Assembly: GCF_013376005.1 (NCBI RefSeq)
Contig: NZ_JABMJK010000008.1
Span: 124,001-188,000, forward strand
Direction: 5' to 3'
Source of the DNA: Duganella sp. SG902
GTDB taxonomy: Bacteria > Pseudomonadota > Gammaproteobacteria > Burkholderiales > Burkholderiaceae_D
Length of the DNA stretch: 64,000 nucleotides
How positions within the stretch are numbered: the first letter of the stretch is position 1; each line of letters starts with the position of its first letter. Made by a program: the position numbers and the translations under genes. This document shows positions 1-7,550 of this stretch, one piece after another. The notes beneath the pieces were generated by a model, which worked only from the letters and a program-made list of their open reading frames with translations, did no database searches and had not been told where the DNA came from.

Positions 1-881
1 CGGTGCAGCCGCTGCTGACCCAGGTGGTCGAGCGCATCGACGAGTTGTACTCGCGCGACAACCAGTCCGAGATCACCGGCGTGCCGACCGGCTTCATCGA
101 CCTCGACCGCATGACTTCCGGCCTGCAGCCGGGCGACCTGGTGATCGTGGCCGGCCGCCCGTCGATGGGCAAGACCGCGTTCTCGGTCAACATCGGCGAG
201 AACGTGGCGATCGAGGCCGGCCTGCCGGTGGCCGTGTTCTCGATGGAGATGGGCGGCGCCCAGCTGGCCATGCGTATGCTGGGTTCGGTTGGTCAGCTGG
301 ACCAGCACCGCCTGCGGACCGGCCGCCTGAACGACGAGGACTGGCCGCGCCTGACGCACGCCATCCAGAAGATGAACGACGCCCAGTTGTTCATCGACGA
401 AACCCCGGCCCTGAACCCGATCGAGATGCGCGCGCGCGCGCGCCGCCTGGCGCGCCAGTGCGGCAAGCTCGGCCTGATCATCGTCGACTACCTGCAGCTG
501 ATGCAGGGTTCCAAGGCCGGCGACAACCGCGCCTCCGAGATCTCGGAGATCTCGCGCTCGCTCAAGGGCCTGGCCAAGGAGCTGGGCTGCCCGGTGATCG
601 CCCTGTCGCAGCTGAACCGCTCGCTGGAGCAACGCCCCAACAAGCGTCCCGTCATGTCCGACCTGCGCGAATCGGGCGCTATCGAGCAGGACGCGGACGT
701 CATCATCTTCCTGTATCGCGACGAGGTCTACAACCCGGACTCGCCCGATAAGGGAACGGCCGAGATCATCATCGGTAAGCAGCGTAACGGCCCGATCGGC
801 GCGGTACGTCTGACCTGGATCGGCCAGTACACCAAGTTTGGCAATTACGTCGGTAACCTGTCTATCTACCAGGGCGACTAA
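1..881 (+). CDS. dnaB: Replicative DNA helicase DnaB, C-terminal part (5' end outside window)
   Basis: Hexameric 5'-3' helicase that unwinds DNA at the replication fork. The visible ~292 residues are the RecA-like motor: a linker helix region, then the Walker A motif GRPSMGKT near visible residue 55, the Walker B region LIIVDYLQLM near residue 160, a SQLNRSLE segment, and the C-terminal DLRESGAIEQDAD and IIGKQRNGP motifs typical of DnaB. The full protein is normally about 450-460 aa, so the N-terminal primase-interacting domain lies upstream of base 1; the GTG at base 3 is an internal codon and not the start. It ends with TAA at 879-881, 60 bp before the next gene. No intein or frameshift is visible in the seen part. 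Confidence 0.95.
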   Translation, partial: VQPLLTQVVERIDELYSRDNQSEITGVPTGFIDLDRMTSGLQPGDLVIVAGRPSMGKTAFSVNIGENVAIEAGLPVAVFSMEMGGAQLAMRMLGSVGQLDQHRLRTGRLNDEDWPRLTHAIQKMNDAQLFIDETPALNPIEMRARARRLARQCGKLGLIIVDYLQLMQGSKAGDNRASEISEISRSLKGLAKELGCPVIALSQLNRSLEQRPNKRPVMSDLRESGAIEQDADVIIFLYRDEVYNPDSPDKGTAEIIIGKQRNGPIGAVRLTWIGQYTKFGNYVGNLSIYQGD

Positions 882-941
882 TCCTTGCGCCGGCCCGACC
901 CATGGCTGGCGATCTGCAGTAGTAATAAAACGGAGAAAAAT

Positions 942-1568
942 ATGTTTGGACGTTTGATGCCCACCGAGGGCAAATTCTTTGACCTGTTTAATCAGCACGC
1001 CGAGCTGTGCGTCAAAGGCGCGAAAGAAATGGTGGGCCTGATGTCCAATTTCGACGACCTGGAAAACCGCGTGCACGCGATCGAAAGCATCGAGAAGCAA
1101 GCCGACAAGATCACCTACCAGACCGTCGACATGCTGCACAAGACCTTCATCACGCCGATCGACCGCGACGACATCCACAAGCTGATCACCCGCCAGGACG
1201 ACATCCTGGACCTGCTGGAGGACGCGGCCCAGACCGTGTCGCTGTACGACCTGCACTCGGTCACGCCGGAAGCCAAGCGCCTGGCCGAGCTGGTGCTGGC
1301 CTGCACCGAGAAGCTGAAGGAAGCGGTGTCGATGCTGCACAATATGGACAACTCGCGCCAGATCGTCTCCATCTGCGAAGAGATCGACCGCCTGGAATCG
1401 GACGCCGACCACGTGATGCGCGCCGCCATGTCCAAGCTGTTCCGCGACGAGCCGGACGTGCGCAACCTGATCAAGATGAAGGCCATCTACGAAATCCTGG
1501 AAACCGTGACCGACCGTTGCGAAGATGTGGCCAACATCATCGAAGGCATCATCGTCGAAAACGCATAA
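942..1568 (+). CDS. DUF47 / PhoU-like phosphate transport regulator
   Basis: A 208-aa all-helical protein of the DUF47 (TIGR00153) family, related to PhoU, which accompanies low-affinity Pit phosphate transporters and is thought to modulate them. The family signature is visible as NRVHAIESIEKQAD near residue 46, the HKTFITPIDRDDIHKL segment near residue 65, and a second helical repeat with a DRLESDADHVMR segment near residue 150. I chose ATG 942 because GGAGA lies just upstream; an in-frame upstream extension to 885 lacks family similarity. The pit gene starts 18 bp downstream on the same strand, so the two are almost certainly one operon. Family function is known only in outline; the pairing is what supports the role here. 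Confidence 0.9.
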   Translation: MFGRLMPTEGKFFDLFNQHAELCVKGAKEMVGLMSNFDDLENRVHAIESIEKQADKITYQTVDMLHKTFITPIDRDDIHKLITRQDDILDLLEDAAQTVSLYDLHSVTPEAKRLAELVLACTEKLKEAVSMLHNMDNSRQIVSICEEIDRLESDADHVMRAAMSKLFRDEPDVRNLIKMKAIYEILETVTDRCEDVANIIEGIIVENA

Positions 1569-1586
1569 TTACAAAGACGAGTACCC

Positions 1587-2600
1587 ATGCAAACCCTACA
1601 AATCAGTATCTACGTGCTGGGCATGCTGATCGCCCTGGCGCTGATATTTGACTTCATGAACGGCTTCCATGACGCCGCCAACGCGATCGCCACCGTGGTC
1701 TCGACCGGCGTGCTCAAGCCGCAAACCGCCGTCGCCATGGCGGCCCTGTTCAACTTCGTCGCCATCTTCGTGTTCCACCAGCTGACCGTGGCGGCCACGG
1801 TGGGCAAGGGCACCATCGATCCGGGCGTGGTCGACCAGTACGTCATCTTTGGCGCGCTGGTGGGCGCCATCGTGTGGAACATCTTCACCTGGTACTACGG
1901 CATCCCGTCGTCGTCGTCGCACGCGCTGATCGGCGGTCTGGTGGGCGCGGCCGTGGCCAAGAGCGGCACCGGCGCGCTGATCTCGGCCGGCCTGATCAAG
2001 ACCGTGGTGTTCATCGTGCTGTCGCCGCTGCTGGGCTTCGTGTTCGGCTCGCTGATGATGCTGCTGGTGTCGTGGATCTTCGTGCGCTCGACGCCGCGCC
2101 GGGTCGACAAATGGTTCCGCCGCCTGCAGCTGTTCTCGGCCGCATCGTACAGCCTGGGCCACGGCGGCAACGACGCCCAGAAAACCATCGGCATCATCTG
2201 GATGCTGCTGATCGCGGCCGGTTACTCGACCGCCGGCGCCAAAGAGCCGCCGCTGTGGGTGATCGTCTCGTGCTACACCGCGATCTCGTTCGGCACCCTG
2301 TTTGGCGGCTGGCGCATCGTCAAAACCATGGGTCAGAAGATCACCAAGCTGAAACCGGTGGGCGGCTTCTGCGCCGAGACCGGCGGCGCCATCACCCTGT
2401 TCACCGCGACCGCGCTGGGCGTGCCGGTGTCGACCACCCACACCATCACCGGCGCCATCGTCGGCGTCGGTTCGGCGCAAAAGATGTCGGCGGTGCGCTG
2501 GGGCGTGGCGGGCAACATCGTGTGGGCGTGGATCTTCACCATCCCGGCCTCGGCCTTCGTGGCCGCGATCGCCTGGTGGATAGGGCATCACATCATGTAA
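1587..2600 (+). CDS. pit: Inorganic phosphate transporter, PiT family
   Basis: A 337-aa integral membrane symporter for inorganic phosphate (usually as a metal-phosphate complex or with protons). The two diagnostic PiT repeats are present: GFHDAANAIATVV near residue 25 and GGNDAQKTIGI near residue 190, each in an N- and C-terminal half. The GIPSSSSHALIGGL and VPVSTTHTITGAIVG motifs of the inverted repeats are also visible. About ten hydrophobic segments can be counted. It follows the PhoU-like gene by 18 bp and is followed at once by a strong rho-independent terminator, so it closes the operon. No PHO-box was recognised upstream, so regulation cannot be read from the sequence. Confidence 0.95.
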   Translation: MQTLQISIYVLGMLIALALIFDFMNGFHDAANAIATVVSTGVLKPQTAVAMAALFNFVAIFVFHQLTVAATVGKGTIDPGVVDQYVIFGALVGAIVWNIFTWYYGIPSSSSHALIGGLVGAAVAKSGTGALISAGLIKTVVFIVLSPLLGFVFGSLMMLLVSWIFVRSTPRRVDKWFRRLQLFSAASYSLGHGGNDAQKTIGIIWMLLIAAGYSTAGAKEPPLWVIVSCYTAISFGTLFGGWRIVKTMGQKITKLKPVGGFCAETGGAITLFTATALGVPVSTTHTITGAIVGVGSAQKMSAVRWGVAGNIVWAWIFTIPASAFVAAIAWWIGHHIM

Positions 2601-2605
2601 AACCA

Positions 2606-2630
2606 AAGGGAGCTTCGGCTCCCTTTTTTT
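2606..2630 (+). terminator. Rho-independent terminator after pit
   Basis: GGGAGC, loop TTCG, GCTCCC followed by a run of seven T, starting 5 bp after the pit stop codon. The mirrored A-tract on the other side is short, so it acts mainly on the plus strand. Confidence 0.9.
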
Positions 2631-2644
2631 CTGGAAGACGCATT

Positions 2645-2673
2645 TTGCGACTTCAAATTGGCGCGAGTAGAAT
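2645..2673 (+). promoter_or_regulatory. Candidate sigma-70 promoter for the 2698 gene
   Basis: TTGCGA (2645-2650) and TAGAAT (2668-2673) are separated by exactly 17 bp, 24 bp upstream of the next start codon and just after a terminator, where a new promoter is needed. Judged by eye only. Confidence 0.5.
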
Positions 2674-2697
2674 CGACATTCTTTTGATGAGCGACAG

Positions 2698-3084
2698 ATG
2701 ATGGCGATGGATTTTGCGGGTTTGATGCAGTTGGCGCAGCGGTCGGCGGCGGTGACCGCGCAGTGCGGTTGCCACGATGCCGCCTTGCTGGCATGGCGGG
2801 CCGTTCCGCTGACGCTGGAACTGGATCAGTTCGAGGAAGTGGCCACGCTGGTGGCAGACCCATACACCGAGCCGACCTTTGCCGAATACCACGCCAACGG
2901 CACCCGCTACCACAGCGAAGACGCCCCCATCGCGCCGCGCTACTTTCCCTGCAACCGCAGTCACGTCGTACGCTGCGTGAAGTGCGGTCGCCACTACCTG
3001 CGCTACACCGAAGCCGGCGGCTACTTCAGCGAAGTGCGCATGCGCGCCCTGCGGCCATCGGTGCTGGCAGACGCCGCTTTATAG
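2698..3084 (+). CDS. Small protein of unknown function with a CxxC motif
   Basis: A 128-aa soluble protein that I do not recognise. It has no signal peptide or membrane segment. The C-terminal half holds a Cys-rich patch, FPCNRSHVVRCVKCGRHY (residues ~82-99), with one CxxC that could be half of a zinc site or a redox pair; the central part is acidic and aromatic. The start is ambiguous among ATG codons at 2698, 2701 and 2707. It has its own candidate promoter and its own terminator, so it is a free-standing transcription unit rather than part of the pit operon or the following phosphoesterase gene. Good codon use and the bracketing signals make it a likely real gene; function is unknown. Confidence 0.7.
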   Translation: MMAMDFAGLMQLAQRSAAVTAQCGCHDAALLAWRAVPLTLELDQFEEVATLVADPYTEPTFAEYHANGTRYHSEDAPIAPRYFPCNRSHVVRCVKCGRHYLRYTEAGGYFSEVRMRALRPSVLADAAL

Positions 3085-3095
3085 CGCATTCGGTG

Positions 3096-3128
3096 CCGGG
3101 ATGCGCTATCATCCCGGGTCCGTTTTTT
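3096..3128 (+). terminator. Rho-independent terminator after the 2698 gene
   Basis: Perfect 8-bp arms CCGGGATG / CATCCCGG with a 6-nt loop, followed a few bases later by six T (3123-3128), 12 bp after the stop codon. It ends only 17 bp before the next start codon at 3146, so some read-through or an internal promoter must serve the phosphoesterase gene. Confidence 0.8.
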
Positions 3129-3145
3129 AATCCAGCCCGATCCCC

Positions 3146-3997
3146 ATGAGTCCTCCTCGCAGCAAGCGTTACTCCCGATACCGCCAAGGCCTGGAAGCCG
3201 TGATGAACATGGCCACGCTGGGCGGGCTGGTGAGCGCCCTCAGCTACCACTGCGGGCTGCATGGGCGCATGGGCGTCACCCGCTACAGCGTCACGCTGCC
3301 GGCCGAGCGCCGCCTGCGCCGACCGCTGAAAATCGGCTTCGCCTCCGATTTCCACGCCGGCCGTCCGACCCATCCGGCCATCTTCGCCGACCTGTTCGCC
3401 AAAATCGCCGAGGAGCAGCCCGACGTGCTGCTGCTGGGCGGCGACTACGTCACCGGGCCGGCGCGCAACGCCGCCTTGCTGTGCCCGGGCCTGGCCGCGT
3501 GCCAGCCGCCGCTGGGCAAGTTCGCGGTGTTCGGCAACCACGACCTCACCACCGACGACGCGGAGATCGCGCGCCTGTTCGGCGAGGCAGGCGTCACCAT
3601 GCTGGTCAACCGCGGCGTTGCCTTGCCGGCGCCGTTCGACAGCGTCTCGGTGTGCGGCATGGACGACCCCTGGACCGGCGAGGCGGATGGCGACGCCACC
3701 TTTGCCGGCGCCGGCGCCACCCGCATCCTGCTGGTGCACGCGCCGGACGGGCTGCTGATGTTGAACGGCCACCGCTACGATGTCGGTTTCGCCGGCCACA
3801 CCCACGGCGGCCAGATCGCCCTGCCCAACGGCACGCCGCTGGTGATGCCGCAAGGGCCGCTATCGCGGCCGTTCTACTACGCCCGCTTCCCGGTCACCGG
3901 CAATGGCGACCTCATCGTCAGTCGCGGCGTTGGCTGCAGCGGCATCCCGATCCGCATCAACGCCGACCCCGAGCTGGTCATTTGCACCCTGCAATAA
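3146..3997 (+). CDS. Metallophosphoesterase (calcineurin-like family)
   Basis: A 283-aa calcineurin-like phosphoesterase that uses a di-metal centre to hydrolyse a phosphoester; the substrate cannot be told from sequence. The five metal-binding blocks are visible in order: ASDFHAG near residue 68, LLGGDYV near 97, FGNHD near 130, VHAPD near 197 and GHTHGGQ near 217. The layout resembles the YkuE/YaeI-like membrane-associated group, but no clear N-terminal transmembrane segment is seen: residues 1-40 are basic and only mildly hydrophobic. It stands alone between a terminator and a large palindromic repeat that begins on the base after its stop codon. Confidence 0.85.
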   Translation: MSPPRSKRYSRYRQGLEAVMNMATLGGLVSALSYHCGLHGRMGVTRYSVTLPAERRLRRPLKIGFASDFHAGRPTHPAIFADLFAKIAEEQPDVLLLGGDYVTGPARNAALLCPGLAACQPPLGKFAVFGNHDLTTDDAEIARLFGEAGVTMLVNRGVALPAPFDSVSVCGMDDPWTGEADGDATFAGAGATRILLVHAPDGLLMLNGHRYDVGFAGHTHGGQIALPNGTPLVMPQGPLSRPFYYARFPVTGNGDLIVSRGVGCSGIPIRINADPELVICTLQ

Positions 3998-4135
3998 ATT
4001 CGGGGTCAGCTCTGACATTCGGACAAGCGCACCAGATGTTTGATTTAGCTCAATACGAAAATCCTGGCATTTTTGCGTATTGAGCTAAATCAAAGATGAG
4101 CGTTCGCTGTCCGAATGTCAGAGCTGACCCCGAAT
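3998..4135. repeat. 138-bp imperfect palindrome with CGGGGTCAG termini (REP/RAYT-type candidate)
   Basis: Perfect 27-bp outer arms at 3998-4024 and 4109-4135, perfect 19-bp inner arms at 4039-4057 and 4076-4094, an imperfectly matched ~14-nt section between them and an 18-nt loop (4058-4075). It starts one base after the TAA of the metallophosphoesterase gene. The outer sequence CGGGGTCAG recurs at the ends of the palindrome at 23055-23144, which suggests a dispersed element. No ORF inside. Transcribed, it would form a very long hairpin. Confidence 0.85.
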
Positions 4136-4196
4136 GCTGTGTCTGGCATTACGGCGTGTAAAATGGCCATATACGTGACCTGACTCCGGATTAATC

Positions 4197-4673
4197 ATGA
4201 CCACGATCCAACTAGCAATGGAAGACCCGGGCGCGGCCGATTCGCTTGCTTTGATGGATGAGCTGTCGACGGCGCTGGAGGCGATTACCGGCGATGGCGG
4301 CAGGTCGTCGTTCGATGTCGACGATGTGCGCGGGCCGATGGCCTGTTTCGTGGTCGCGCGCGATCTCAACGGGGCCGCGCTCGGCTGCGGCGCGCTGCGT
4401 CCGCTGGAGCCCGGCGTCGCCGAGATCAAGCGCATGTACGCGCGCCACGGCACCAGTGGCGTGGGCAGCGCCGTGCTGCGCTATCTCGAAGAGGAGGCGG
4501 TTGCCATGGGGTATCAGGCGATCTGGCTGGAAACGCGGCTGGTCAATCGGCGCGCGGTCGATTTTTACGAGGCGCGCGGCTATACCCGCATCGCCAACTA
4601 TGGCAAGTACATCGGCAATCCGCTGGCGGTGTGCTTTGAAAAGCAGTTGCCGTCGGTGCTGGAGCTGGCGTAA
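4197..4673 (+). CDS. GNAT family N-acetyltransferase
   Basis: A 158-aa single-domain acetyltransferase of the GNAT fold that transfers acetyl from acetyl-CoA to an unknown amine. Strand beta-4 (VAEIKRMYARH, near residue 80) leads into a degenerate acetyl-CoA loop, GTSGVGSAVLRYLEEEA, and the C-terminal part has the typical GYQAIWLETRLVNRRAVDFYEARGY segment (near 107-130). It lacks a signal peptide or partner domain. The canonical R/Q-x-x-G-x-G/A loop is shifted here (H-G-T-S-G-V-G), still acceptable for the family. It is a single-gene unit; neither neighbour suggests a substrate. Confidence 0.85.
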   Translation: MTTIQLAMEDPGAADSLALMDELSTALEAITGDGGRSSFDVDDVRGPMACFVVARDLNGAALGCGALRPLEPGVAEIKRMYARHGTSGVGSAVLRYLEEEAVAMGYQAIWLETRLVNRRAVDFYEARGYTRIANYGKYIGNPLAVCFEKQLPSVLELA

Positions 4674-4694
4674 ATAACTTCCTTGCAAGTTTGA

Positions 4695-4712
4695 TGTAAG
4701 CCTGATCTTACA
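4695..4712. promoter_or_regulatory. Short dyad upstream of the 4770 gene
   Basis: TGTAAG-N6-CTTACA, perfect 6-bp arms, 58 bp before the start codon of the following gene. Size and spacing fit a repressor or activator half-site pair; the cognate regulator is unknown. Confidence 0.3.
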
Positions 4713-4769
4713 AGGTCTTGCGACGGACGCTGCTTTCGTGCGCGCGCTCTGGGGCGCACAATATCTGCC

Positions 4770-5339
4770 ATGAAAATCATAGACCAACGCTACTTGGAGA
4801 GCGGCAACCGCTATTCCACCCAACCGTGTTTGCTCAGCATCCTGGAGCTGGATGAGGCGGTCACGCCCGAAGCGACCGAGAAGCTGCAGAAACGCCTGTA
4901 CAACGTCCTGCCCGGCCTGCGCCGGCTGCGCGGCGTGGTCGGCAAACGCGCCGACGCCGTGCCGCCCCTCGTGGAGCTGGTGCAGCAGACCGCGATCGAA
5001 TTGCGACGCCTGGTGCTGAACGACGTCGCGATCGGCTTTGTCGGTGTCGTGCCGCGCATGCAGGGACGCTACCGGCTGGTGCTGCCGGCCACGGCCGGCG
5101 CGCCCGCGCTGGCGATCGCCACGCAACTGGTCAGCGCCATGCTGGCCGGCCGCTCGTACAACCTGAAAGCCGGCCTGGCCCACCTGCGCGCGCTGGCAGA
5201 CCGTCGCCGCAAACCGCGCGGTTATTTGATGCACACCGCCCGCACCATCTTGATGTCGGTGATCCCGAGGAGGACTTTCTCGATGCCGTCCATTTTCAGA
5301 GTCAGCATGCCGTCCTCCAGCGCGGCGGCCAGTAGTTGA
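4770..5339 (+). CDS. Possible cyanophycin synthetase N-terminal-domain protein or remnant
   Basis: A 189-aa frame whose first ~150 residues resemble, by eye, the N-terminal domain of cyanophycin synthetase (CphA): an opening KIIDQRYLESGNRYS like the family's 'RxLRGPNxWS' start, a PGLRRLRG segment, a central VELVQQTAIELRRL where CphA has 'EHVALELQ', then a short strand GRYRLVLP and alternating helices. The ATP-grasp and Mur-ligase domains that make up the other ~700 residues of CphA are absent. The last ~39 residues run antisense into the GspE-like gene and look like an unselected tail, so the gene is either a stand-alone N-domain protein or a truncated copy. The match is weak and from memory. 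Confidence 0.45.
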   Translation: MKIIDQRYLESGNRYSTQPCLLSILELDEAVTPEATEKLQKRLYNVLPGLRRLRGVVGKRADAVPPLVELVQQTAIELRRLVLNDVAIGFVGVVPRMQGRYRLVLPATAGAPALAIATQLVSAMLAGRSYNLKAGLAHLRALADRRRKPRGYLMHTARTILMSVIPRRTFSMPSIFRVSMPSSSAAASS

Positions 5340-7540
5340 GCCACGCGCGCGTGCTCCTGTAGCAGCTTCTTGACCTTGTCGGTGCCGACCATCAGCTCGT
5401 GCAGGCCGACGCGGCCTTTGTAGCCTTTGTTGCACTCGTCGCAGCCGGCCGCGCGGTAGAGCGTGAACTTGCCGTCTTTCGTGTATTGCTGGCGCCAGCG
5501 CGCCAGTACCACGGACTTGTCGAGCAGGTCTTCGCAGTATTCAGTCAGCAGGGCGTCCAGCTCGGCCGGCGACGGCTCGTAAGCCTGCTTGCATTTGCCG
5601 CACAGGCGCTTGGCCAGGCGTTGCGCCAGAATGCCCAGCAGCGCGTCGGAGAAGTTGAACGGGTCCATGCCCATGTCCAGCAGCCGCACGATGGATTCCG
5701 GCGCGCTGTTGGTGTGCAGCGTGGAGAACACCAGGTGGCCGGTCAGCGAGGCTTCGATGCCCATGCTGACGGTCTCCTTGTCGCGCATTTCCCCCACCAT
5801 GATGATGTCCGGATCGGCGCGCAGGAAGGCCCGCATCACGGTGGCGAAGTCCAGCCCGGCCTTGCGGTTGACCTGCACTTGCCGCAGGCCTTTCTGGGTG
5901 ATCTCGACCGGATCCTCGGCGGTCCAGATCTTGGTGTCCGGCGTGTTCAGGTAGTTGAGCACGGAGTGCAGGGTGGTGGTCTTGCCGGAGCCGGTCGGGC
6001 CGCATACGAAGAACAGGCCGTAGGGCTTGCTGACCGTCTCGCGCAGGCGTTCCAGGTTGAACGGCAGCACGCCCAGCTTGTCGAGCGGGATCGGTTCGCC
6101 TGCCGCCAGGATGCGCATGACGATGTCCTCCACCCCGCCCGACGAGGGTATGGTCGCCACCCGCAGTTCGATGTCGAGCGGGCCGTATTTCTTGAACTTG
6201 ATCTTGCCGTCCTGCGGCTTACGGCGCTCGGAGATGTCGAGGTCGCACATGATCTTCACGCGCGCCACCAGCGCCGCACGGTAGCTGGCCGGGATTTCGA
6301 TGTAGGGCACCAGCGTGCCATCCTTGCGGAAGCGGATGCCGGTCTTGCCCTTGCCCGGCAGCGGTTCGATGTGGATGTCCGACACGCCCTGGCGGTGGGC
6401 GTCCATGATGATCTTGTTGAGCAGCTTGACCAGCTCGTTCTCCACCGCCTCCGACACCTCGCCGGCGCCTTCGCCATCCTCGTCGTAGCTGTCGTCCATG
6501 CCGGACAGCAGGTCGCCCACGCTGGCGTTGTCGCCATGGCCGAAGAACAATTCCACCATCTGGCGGAATTCGCGCTGCGAGGTGACACGGTACAGCGGCT
6601 TGGCGCGCGGGAAGATCTGCTCGACGATGTGGGTGTGCGCCACCCGCTCGGGATCGAGCGCCACCACCAGCAAGCCGTCCTTGCCGTCCTCCAATGGCAG
6701 CCAGCCGGCTTCCTCGACGTACTGGCGCTTGAGGTTCTTCAGCAGCTCCACCGGTTTCAGGCGGTCGGCGCGGAAGTGCTCGTACGGCACGCCGAAATGC
6801 CTCTCCAGCGAGACGCCGATGGTGGCCGGCTTGATCTCGTATTCGTCGATCAGCACATCCTCGATGTCGACCGCCCTGGCGCGCGCGCCGCGCGTGGCCA
6901 GCTCCAGCTCCTGCGCCGAGATCACCGCCCCGGTCACCAGCCCGTCATACTTGGTGCGTACCATCTGTGGCGGCTTCATGCGCTGCGAGAAGGCCACCGA
7001 CAAGGTTTCGCACAATTCCTTCACGCCATCCTCGGCGATGCTGGAGAAGGGCACGCGGTCGCGGTTGTTGATGAACTGGACCACGCCCAGCAGCTCGCGC
7101 GACTGCACGGCGATCAGCGGCGCCACCAGCATCTGCTTGGTGCGGTAGCCGGTGCGCTGGTCCACGCCCCGCTGGAAGCGCAGCTCGGGCGAGTAGCGCG
7201 CCAGCTCGCTCTGGTCGTAGACGTCGGCGATGTTGACGGTCTTGCGCGTCAGCGCCACGTAGCCGGCGATGCTGGCCGGCGTGACCGCCAGCTTGAGGTC
7301 GCGGAATGAGGTCAGGCCGGTCTTGACCTTGGAGACGATGTAGTCTTTCTCCTTGTCCATGGCGTACAGCGTGAAGCGGTCGCAGTTGAACAGGTCGCAG
7401 AATTCCATGCCCAGGTCGAGCATGATTTCATCGAGGTTGCTGGTGGCGTGGATCTTGGTGGTGACCGCTTGCAACTTCTGAAAAAACGCCAGCCGCAGAT
7501 CGACGTCGCTAGGTCGTGTGCTGGGGCCGGCGTCATTCAT
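5222..7540 (-). CDS. GspE/PilB-family secretion ATPase with N-terminal GAF domain
   Basis: A 772-aa cytoplasmic ATPase. Residues ~15-165 look like a GAF sensor domain (LDLGMEFCDLFNCDRFTLY... opening), ~220-350 like a GspE/PilB N-terminal domain, and ~380-770 are the motor: Walker A GPTGSGKTT near 512, Walker B IIMVGEMRD near 576, His box GHLVFSTLHTN near 610, and the zinc-type CGKC...CDEC pair near 645 and 700. Such ATPases power type II secretion or type IV pilus assembly, but no pseudopilin, platform or secretin gene is nearby, and GAF fusion is not usual for the canonical members. ATG 7540 was chosen: it follows GCGGAG and the hydrolase stop by 10 bp, while the upstream extension to 7639 overlaps that gene. 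It forms an operon with the upstream hydrolase. Confidence 0.85.
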   Translation of the reverse strand: MNDAGPSTRPSDVDLRLAFFQKLQAVTTKIHATSNLDEIMLDLGMEFCDLFNCDRFTLYAMDKEKDYIVSKVKTGLTSFRDLKLAVTPASIAGYVALTRKTVNIADVYDQSELARYSPELRFQRGVDQRTGYRTKQMLVAPLIAVQSRELLGVVQFINNRDRVPFSSIAEDGVKELCETLSVAFSQRMKPPQMVRTKYDGLVTGAVISAQELELATRGARARAVDIEDVLIDEYEIKPATIGVSLERHFGVPYEHFRADRLKPVELLKNLKRQYVEEAGWLPLEDGKDGLLVVALDPERVAHTHIVEQIFPRAKPLYRVTSQREFRQMVELFFGHGDNASVGDLLSGMDDSYDEDGEGAGEVSEAVENELVKLLNKIIMDAHRQGVSDIHIEPLPGKGKTGIRFRKDGTLVPYIEIPASYRAALVARVKIMCDLDISERRKPQDGKIKFKKYGPLDIELRVATIPSSGGVEDIVMRILAAGEPIPLDKLGVLPFNLERLRETVSKPYGLFFVCGPTGSGKTTTLHSVLNYLNTPDTKIWTAEDPVEITQKGLRQVQVNRKAGLDFATVMRAFLRADPDIIMVGEMRDKETVSMGIEASLTGHLVFSTLHTNSAPESIVRLLDMGMDPFNFSDALLGILAQRLAKRLCGKCKQAYEPSPAELDALLTEYCEDLLDKSVVLARWRQQYTKDGKFTLYRAAGCDECNKGYKGRVGLHELMVGTDKVKKLLQEHARVAQLLAAALEDGMLTLKMDGIEKVLLGITDIKMVRAVCIK

Positions 7541-7550
7541 GATCGCTCCG

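Noticed and set aside
5399..7309. 636-aa plus-strand frame inside the GAF-GspE gene
   Set aside because: Shadow of the minus-strand gene; composition is typical of an antisense frame and no motif is seen.
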